From DAONFI01 sp035403485 (GTDB lineage Bacteria; Planctomycetota; Phycisphaerae; SM23-33), in NCBI GenBank assembly GCA_964536835.1, contig CAZIAZ010000019.1:1-48306 (forward strand): a stretch of DNA of 48,306 nt, read 5' to 3'. Both the position numbers and the translations under genes were made by a program. Numbering within the stretch: position 1 is the stretch's first letter; the number at the start of each line of letters is the position of its first letter. The notes beneath the pieces are model-generated. The model was given only the letters and a program-made list of their open reading frames with translations, was not told where the DNA came from and did not search any database. Below, piece by piece: positions 43,080-48,306 of the stretch.

Positions 43080-44719
43080 ACGTAGGCAAAACATTGCTGA
43101 GGCCTATTGCGAGGGTGGCGGGATTTCACGCATGGACACAGCTTCAGAAATATAAAAAATCACTGAGAAAAACCGCCGAAATTCAAAGTCAACTTCTGAA
43201 GGAACTGCTGGAGAATTTTTCGCATAGCGATTTTTCACGCGAAAACGGCCTGGCGTTCGTGAAAAACTATCACGACTTCAAAAATGCCCTGCCGATTCAG
43301 GACTACGAATCACTCAAGCCGTACATCAATCGTACGCTGAACGGCGACTACAACGCCATGTTCAGCCCTGGCGAAAAACTGCTGATGTTCTCCATGACCA
43401 GCGGCTCAACCGGCGAACCGAAATATATTCCCGTCACGCAACGATTTCTAGAGGGCATACGTTTCGGCTGGAATGCTTTCGGCATGAATATGTACATACA
43501 GAACAGCAATGCATGGCTGAGACATATCGTTCAGCTTTCGTCAGCCATGCGTGAGGAGACCTCAGCCGGCGGCTTGCCGTGCGGCGCAATAAGCGGCCTG
43601 CTGGCTGCCACACAGAAAAAAATCGTTCGCCATATGTATCCTGCGCCGGAATGGGTCTCGTCGATAGAAAACGTCGACTGCCGTTATTACGCAGTCCTGC
43701 GTCATTCGGTTGCCGTCGACGTCGCGTTCATTACGACGGCTAATCCGTCGAGCACCATAAAGCTCATAGAGACCGGCACAAAATTCTCCGAAGTTCTGTT
43801 GCGGGACATACATGACGGCACCATAACGCTGCCGTGTGACGTCAACCTGCGCGGCCACAAGCTGAAGAAATTCAAGCCACGGCCAAAACTTGCCGCAAGG
43901 ATAGAATCATCCATCGCCCGCGACGGCGAGTTTATGCCCGGACACGTCTGGAATCTTTCGCTAATCGCCAACTGGACCGGCGGCACATTGCGGTTGTATA
44001 TGCAGCGTCTCCGCGAGCTTTTCGGCAACATCCCCATATATGACATAGGCCTGTTAGCCAGCGAAGGCCGCTTCAGCATTCCGCTAGCCCCAAACACCCC
44101 TGCCGGCCCGGCGGAGATATGCAACAACTTTTTAGAGTTCATTCCGGCAACGCAGCGCAGCGATGAGCATCCGGATACGCTTCTCGCCCACGAGCTTGAA
44201 ATTGGCAGGGAATATTTCCTGGTCTTCACGAACTGGACAGGCTTTATGCGCTACAACCTGGACGACCGCGTAATCGTGCGGGATTTCATCGGCACATGTC
44301 CGGTAATAGAATTTCTTTCGCGAGGGCTTCGCACGTCCAGCATAACCGGCGAAAAAATCACTGAACATCAGGTCGTCGAGGCAATGCGGCTAGCCAGCGC
44401 GGAACTGGACATGGACGTGGAACTGTTCGAACTGCAGGGCCGTTTCCTTCGCAACAATCTGCCACGTTACGAATTGCGGATGGAACTTGACGACATGGCA
44501 GCCGGCACACAGTTGGCGGAACTGATGGACAAAAAACTGGCGGCTCTGAACATTGAATACAATTCCAAACGCAAGAGCGGACGGCTAGACAGCATAGTTC
44601 CGCTGATACTGCCCAAAGGCACAATGGAAAAAGCCGAATTCAATAACATCAAAAATCGTCACGGACGTGCAGAACAATATAAGCATCAATACCTGATAAC
44701 CGACATTATGGAAGATTAG
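43073..44719 (+). CDS. GH3-family acyl-adenylate/amido synthetase-like protein
   Basis: 548 residues, matching plant GH3 enzymes, which adenylate a carboxylic acid and join it to an amino acid. Motif 1 FSMTSGSTGEPKYIPVT binds ATP, motif 2 is GLLASEGRFSIPLAP, and motif 3 FTNWTGFMRYNLDDRV aligns with the plant YRYRxGD region. The helical N-terminus (1-70) and C-terminal domain are present. Bacterial members are known but their products mostly are not. The stop codon TAG (44717-44719) is the first three bases of a family 2 inverted repeat. Confidence 0.88.
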   Translation: MLNVGKTLLRPIARVAGFHAWTQLQKYKKSLRKTAEIQSQLLKELLENFSHSDFSRENGLAFVKNYHDFKNALPIQDYESLKPYINRTLNGDYNAMFSPGEKLLMFSMTSGSTGEPKYIPVTQRFLEGIRFGWNAFGMNMYIQNSNAWLRHIVQLSSAMREETSAGGLPCGAISGLLAATQKKIVRHMYPAPEWVSSIENVDCRYYAVLRHSVAVDVAFITTANPSSTIKLIETGTKFSEVLLRDIHDGTITLPCDVNLRGHKLKKFKPRPKLAARIESSIARDGEFMPGHVWNLSLIANWTGGTLRLYMQRLRELFGNIPIYDIGLLASEGRFSIPLAPNTPAGPAEICNNFLEFIPATQRSDEHPDTLLAHELEIGREYFLVFTNWTGFMRYNLDDRVIVRDFIGTCPVIEFLSRGLRTSSITGEKITEHQVVEAMRLASAELDMDVELFELQGRFLRNNLPRYELRMELDDMAAGTQLAELMDKKLAALNIEYNSKRKSGRLDSIVPLILPKGTMEKAEFNNIKNRHGRAEQYKHQYLITDIMED

Positions 44720-44820
44720 AGCATATTAAACCTGACTTTGCGTCTGCTGCCGTTTGCGGCGGCGTTTTGCTGCGTTCTCCACGATGCAGCTCAAGCAATT
44801 TCAAATTTAACATGCTCTAG
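44717..44820 (+). repeat. MITE-like inverted-repeat element, family 2
   Basis: The ends are TAGAGCATATTAAA and TTTAACATGCTCTA, 104 bp overall with TA at each edge. The GC-rich interior (CTGCTGCCGTTTGCGGCGGC) can form its own hairpin. A remnant is at 19712-19737. Confidence 0.8.
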
Positions 44821-44834
44821 AGAAAGGCCCGACA

Positions 44835-46277
44835 ATGCAGAAAAAAGCCACTGAATTCCTCTCACCCGACGACGGACGTATACGACTGATGTTTCAGGGG
44901 GCGGCAAAAACGGTGACAGGCTCGATGCATCTGCTGAAATTGCCGGATAAAATCATAAGTTTCGACTGCGGCCTTTTCCAGGGCCGACGTTACGAATCTC
45001 TCGCAAGTAACGAAACGTTTTTCGTGCCGGCGGAAAAAGTCGACGAAGTCCTGCTAAGCCATGCACACATAGATCACAGCGGCCGTCTGCCGTTATTGGT
45101 CAAAAAAGGATTTGACGGCAAAATTTTCGCCACCGGAGCAACATGCGATCTTTGTGAAATAATGCTGGCGGATTCCGGCCATATTCAGGAAGAAGACGCC
45201 GCATACTGGAACGCAAAGCGCGCCAAGTCGAAAGAAGACGAAATCAAGCCGCTTTACACCGTCGAAGACGCCGTCAAAGCGTCAAAACATCTGCAACACA
45301 TACAATACTATCAGCCGTTCTTTTTTGCGGAACACGCCAAAGCCACCTACGTTGAAGCCGGCCATATCCTCGGCTCAGCCTGCATTCACGTGGAAATTGA
45401 CTACAACGGCCGCAAAATCTCACTGCTTTATACAGGCGACCTGGGCCGTTTTGACATGCCGATACTCCGCGACCCTCAAAATCCGCTGCCGGCCGTCGAT
45501 TATCTTATTACGGAATCCACCTACGCCGGCCGCCTGCACAACAATCCCACACACATGAAAGAGGAACTTGTCCACGTCATCAACGAAACCCGCAGCCGCG
45601 GCGGCAAGGTCATCATTCCGTCTTTCAGCGTCGGCAGAACGCAAAATGTTGTCTACTATCTCGTCAACGCGATAAACGAAGGCATACTCGAACCGCTGCC
45701 GATATTCGTTGATTCTCCGCTTTCCACCAATGCTACCGCGGTATTTAAAAATCATCCGGAATGTTTCGACGAAGCAGCCAAGGATTTCTGGCTGCAACAG
45801 GGCGACCTGTTCGGCGGCAAACTAGTGCAGTACATCACGGACGTAAATGCGTCAAAGGCGTTGAATTCTCTAAAAGAACCGCACGTCATAATCGCGGCAG
45901 CCGGCATGTGCGAATCCGGCCGTATTCTTCATCACCTCAAAAATAACGTGGAAGACGAGAATAACTCCATCTGCATCGTCGGCTTCATGGCGCAACACAC
46001 GCTGGGCCGGCGAATAGTGGAACGTCGAGACGAAATAAAAATCTTCGGCAAAATGTATCGCCTGTTGGCCAGAGTTGAAATTCTGAACGGATTCAGCTCG
46101 CATGCCGACACAAACGATTTCCGGCTGCTGCTTGGGCCGCTGGCGAAAAACCTGAAAGGCGCGTTCGTGGTTCACGGTGAAGATTCGCAGTTGACGGCGA
46201 TGAAAGATTTATTGGAATCCTACGGATGTCGCAATGTGAATATCCCCAACCCCGGCGATATTTTTACACTGGAATAG
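44835..46277 (+). CDS. MBL-fold beta-CASP RNA-processing nuclease-like protein
   Basis: 480 residues. Metallo-beta-lactamase core: SHAHIDHSGRLPLL (HxHxDH zinc motif), AGHILGSACIHVE, YTGDLGRFDMP (Asp ligand). The beta-CASP domain follows (ITESTYAGRLHN, IPSFSVGRTQNVVYYL, FVDSPLSTNAT, AAAGMCESGRILHHL), and the RMMBL end carries FSSHADTNDF with its His ligand. This is the CPSF-73-like bacterial group of RNA endonucleases or exonucleases, without KH domains. AGAAAGGCC precedes the ATG. It lies alone after the GH3 gene and a repeat. Confidence 0.93.
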   Translation: MQKKATEFLSPDDGRIRLMFQGAAKTVTGSMHLLKLPDKIISFDCGLFQGRRYESLASNETFFVPAEKVDEVLLSHAHIDHSGRLPLLVKKGFDGKIFATGATCDLCEIMLADSGHIQEEDAAYWNAKRAKSKEDEIKPLYTVEDAVKASKHLQHIQYYQPFFFAEHAKATYVEAGHILGSACIHVEIDYNGRKISLLYTGDLGRFDMPILRDPQNPLPAVDYLITESTYAGRLHNNPTHMKEELVHVINETRSRGGKVIIPSFSVGRTQNVVYYLVNAINEGILEPLPIFVDSPLSTNATAVFKNHPECFDEAAKDFWLQQGDLFGGKLVQYITDVNASKALNSLKEPHVIIAAAGMCESGRILHHLKNNVEDENNSICIVGFMAQHTLGRRIVERRDEIKIFGKMYRLLARVEILNGFSSHADTNDFRLLLGPLAKNLKGAFVVHGEDSQLTAMKDLLESYGCRNVNIPNPGDIFTLE

Positions 46278-46322
46278 CAGGATGACTGCATGTCAACTTC
46301 AGGATGCTTAACGTCCAAAAAT

Positions 46323-47171
46323 TTATCCCAGTTCGAACGACGTTACGCCGAAGATACGATTGACGTCGATATCCGGCTGACATTTCGAGTACATCCTTGC
46401 CGTGCCGAAAACGCATTCCATATCTAGCGACCTTGCGAGTTCGATAGCCTGTTTATTCGGGCCAGGAATATCCAGAAACATCGCACTCTCCGCCGGCATG
46501 AGACATTGCAAGCCAGCCAGGATTTTTTCCGCAATCCGCACGTCATCTGCAAATAGCGGTGCGATTTTATATCCAACTCTGCATTTTCTGGCTGTTGCGA
46601 ATCCCTGCAGCCGTCCGTTCTTATCGCTGGCAACTACGCTATATGAACCAGCCATGCCCAGCCAGCCACGCATGAATTTTTCCCGCTGCGCCGGAAAACA
46701 CAGCCTGTCATACGCAAGAATATCAACAAAATCAGACGGCTCGTCAAACTGCGTCACACCGTCCGGCAATTTACGGACACTTCGAGTCCTGCCGCCGTAG
46801 CGATAATTGTGATATGCCAGCATAAATCCGAAATGCGTATATTTTTCCATCTTGTCTTCAACGCCGTCCACGCCGATATTTCTGTCGCCAAGATACTCCA
46901 GCGCAGTCTGTCCAAGTTTGGCGCCTATGAGGTGTCCCCGCAAGTCCGGCCGAACTATGAAAAAACCGATAAATCCGAATTTGTCGTCATACGCCACCGC
47001 CGATATCACTCCCACCGGCTGACTGCCGTCAAACGCCATGAAAAATCCCCGCGAATCGGCTGAATAAAAAACCGGCGCATCACCCAAGCCTGGATTCCAC
47101 CCCTCCGCCGCCGCCCACTCTATCGCCTCTTCGACGTCGAGCAGCGACATCCGTTTTATTTCGTAACTCAT
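46323..47171 (-). CDS. GNAT acetyltransferase with C-terminal second acetyltransferase-like domain
   Basis: 282 residues: an N-terminal GNAT domain (about 1-135; FGFIGFFIVRPDLRGHLIGAKLG holds the acetyl-CoA loop) and a C-terminal degenerate GNAT-like half (YSVVASDKNGRLQGFATARKCRVGYKIAPLFADD). This two-domain plan matches the YitH/HolE type (DUF-tagged GNAT) acetyltransferases, whose substrates are unclear. It follows the LysR gene on the same strand with a 38-base gap and converges on the nuclease gene. Confidence 0.82.
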   Translation of the reverse strand: MSYEIKRMSLLDVEEAIEWAAAEGWNPGLGDAPVFYSADSRGFFMAFDGSQPVGVISAVAYDDKFGFIGFFIVRPDLRGHLIGAKLGQTALEYLGDRNIGVDGVEDKMEKYTHFGFMLAYHNYRYGGRTRSVRKLPDGVTQFDEPSDFVDILAYDRLCFPAQREKFMRGWLGMAGSYSVVASDKNGRLQGFATARKCRVGYKIAPLFADDVRIAEKILAGLQCLMPAESAMFLDIPGPNKQAIELARSLDMECVFGTARMYSKCQPDIDVNRIFGVTSFELG

Positions 47172-47209
47172 GCTTTAATTGTATACACAAAAATTCCGTC
47201 AGCCGCTTT

Positions 47210-48121
47210 TTATTCTTCGACTTTAAAAAATTTCTTTTTCGTTTTCGGAGCGAGTATGGTCAGGAACTGCACTTCTGCCGGCGTAGGTTGACGGTCTTTG
47301 CGGCGGACGATGCCGACCGGCCTGGTCCACCGTTTGGGATATCGGAACGGCACAAACGCAAGATCGCCGCGCAACGCCTCGCTGCGAACGCTTTCTTCGG
47401 GCAATATGCTCACGGCTGAGCCAATCATTATCACACGTTTCAGCAGTTCAATATTATCGAATTCCAGCGTTATGTTGACGCGTACTTTGGCGGCTTTCAG
47501 GAGCTTATCGATATGCCGCCGCGTCGGTATGTTGCCGGAAAACGCGGCAAATTTTCTGCCCTCCAGGTCACTCGCCACCACGCTTTCCCTATGTGCCAGC
47601 GGATCGCCAGGCGGGCAGACGACAACCAGCTGTTCATCCTCCAGCGGTATGATATCAAGCGAGCGGTTGGCATCCGGACAAGCCACTATACCCATATCCA
47701 TCTCGCCGTCGATGACCGACGCATAAATCTGATTCCAGCTGGTATACGAGACGTACAGGTTCGCTTCCGAATGTTTTTGGAAAAATTCACGCACGTAAGG
47801 GTCGAGCAGATAAAAGCCTACGGAATATATCGTGCCGACCCGCAATGTGCCGCGGACGGAATCGCTGACACTGCGAACTTCGCCGATGAGCTGTTCATAG
47901 CGGCGGCATATTTCCTTTGCACCGCGATAAAATGCCTTGCCCGCCTCCGTCGGCACTACTATGCCTCCGCCACGTGATATTAATTGCACCGACAACGTCG
48001 ACTCCAGCTTGGATAACTGCTGCGAAACAGCCGACTGGGACACGTAATTCGACTCGGCGGCGCGGGAAAAACTGCCGGAATCGACGAGGTCGCAGAATGT
48101 CTTGAGCACGGTAAGGTTCAT
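47210..48121 (-). CDS. LysR family transcriptional regulator
   Basis: 303 residues. The N-terminal winged helix-turn-helix is LKTFCDLVDSGSFSRAAESNYVSQSAVSQQLSKLE, followed by the linker helix and a LysR substrate-binding domain (RVGTIYSVGFYLLDP onwards). It resembles the CysB/CbbR-like group in general outline; the ligand is unknown. AGGAGC lies 6 bases before the ATG. LysR proteins often control a neighbouring gene, here perhaps the acetyltransferase downstream. Confidence 0.93.
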   Translation of the reverse strand: MNLTVLKTFCDLVDSGSFSRAAESNYVSQSAVSQQLSKLESTLSVQLISRGGGIVVPTEAGKAFYRGAKEICRRYEQLIGEVRSVSDSVRGTLRVGTIYSVGFYLLDPYVREFFQKHSEANLYVSYTSWNQIYASVIDGEMDMGIVACPDANRSLDIIPLEDEQLVVVCPPGDPLAHRESVVASDLEGRKFAAFSGNIPTRRHIDKLLKAAKVRVNITLEFDNIELLKRVIMIGSAVSILPEESVRSEALRGDLAFVPFRYPKRWTRPVGIVRRKDRQPTPAEVQFLTILAPKTKKKFFKVEE

Positions 48122-48252
48122 TATACGCTCCTGAAAATCGCCAATAATTAGATATATTGAATAGCGACTTTAATTTTTCTAATGCAACATCTCAAAAAAA
48201 ATGCCCTAAAAGGCATAATGGAATTTATAAGAGCTTCTAATAAAATGAGACG

Positions 48253-48306
48253 TCGCACCGAGGCGTAGTTGGTTGATTGGCTGGCAAGGAAGGCGAAGCA
48301 GATAGC
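48253..48306 (+). repeat. start of another repeat related to families 1 and 4 (cut by window edge)
   Basis: GGCTGGCAAGGAAG (48279-48292) is identical to the core start of family 1 and close to family 4 (TGGCAAGGAAGG). The sequence before it (GTTGGTTGATT) differs from both. The right half lies outside the window. Confidence 0.5.

Noticed and set aside
1..48306. CRISPR arrays, rRNA genes, prophage or toxin-antitoxin modules
   Set aside because: I looked for evenly spaced direct repeats, rRNA motifs and typical phage or defence genes and saw none.

Overview
The window reads like a chromosomal segment of an anaerobic or heterotrophic member of the Planctomycetota, most likely class Phycisphaerae. 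The evidence is indirect: the style of DnaA, a short unnamed protein directly before priA that I associate with that class, an SLC45-type sugar symporter, a GH3-type adenylating enzyme, secreted HEAT-like proteins and a split Mla system. No rRNA or other marker fixes the lineage.

Layout. 1-4100 is an AT-richer accessory stretch next to a tRNA-Val: the 3' end of a probable polysaccharide-lyase-like gene, an SLC45/GPH-type sugar transporter, the decayed tail of an IS5-family transposase, a ribokinase and several mobile-element remnants. 4150-6766 holds a small conserved protein and PriA. 6796-14564 is a minus-strand block: a very large hybrid sensor kinase, TruB, a PGDH-like hydroxyacid dehydrogenase and an M20 amidohydrolase. 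14760-17706 is a phosphate module (PhoU-like protein, Na/Pi cotransporter, four phased Pho-box-like repeats) beside a divergent ArgA-like acetyltransferase. 17696-19621 is mlaF-mlaD, with the partner permease mlaE separated at 26182-27003 behind lepA. 19622-21685 is a probable oriC (three perfect DnaA boxes) and dnaA. 21938-24069 is a self-regulated LacI repressor and a GH130 glycoside phosphorylase. 24163-30332 has a membrane microprotein, an aminotransferase, an Mpo1/DUF962 protein, mlaE-lepA and a HEAT-like secreted protein. 30543-36102 has a cold-shock gene with a long structured leader, a secreted transglutaminase, a FolD lacking its cyclohydrolase lysine, a DUF2520 protein and a secreted unknown. 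36269-41913 is a complete, translationally coupled peptide ABC transporter operon (SBP, B, C, D, F). 41976-46277 is an alpha/beta hydrolase overlapping a GH3-family enzyme, followed by a beta-CASP nuclease. 46323-48121 is an acetyltransferase and a LysR regulator.

The most unusual feature is the density of short non-autonomous inverted-repeat elements in gaps between genes: at least five families, some in several copies. Two families end in TA-G, so that insertion into a stop codon's TA leaves a stop codon; in two genes (phoU-like and GH3-like) the stop lies exactly at the element edge. Two families with different ends share a conserved core flanked by stems whose sequence changes but whose pairing is kept. 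A third family has the same end as the decayed IS5 transposase, which may be its parent.
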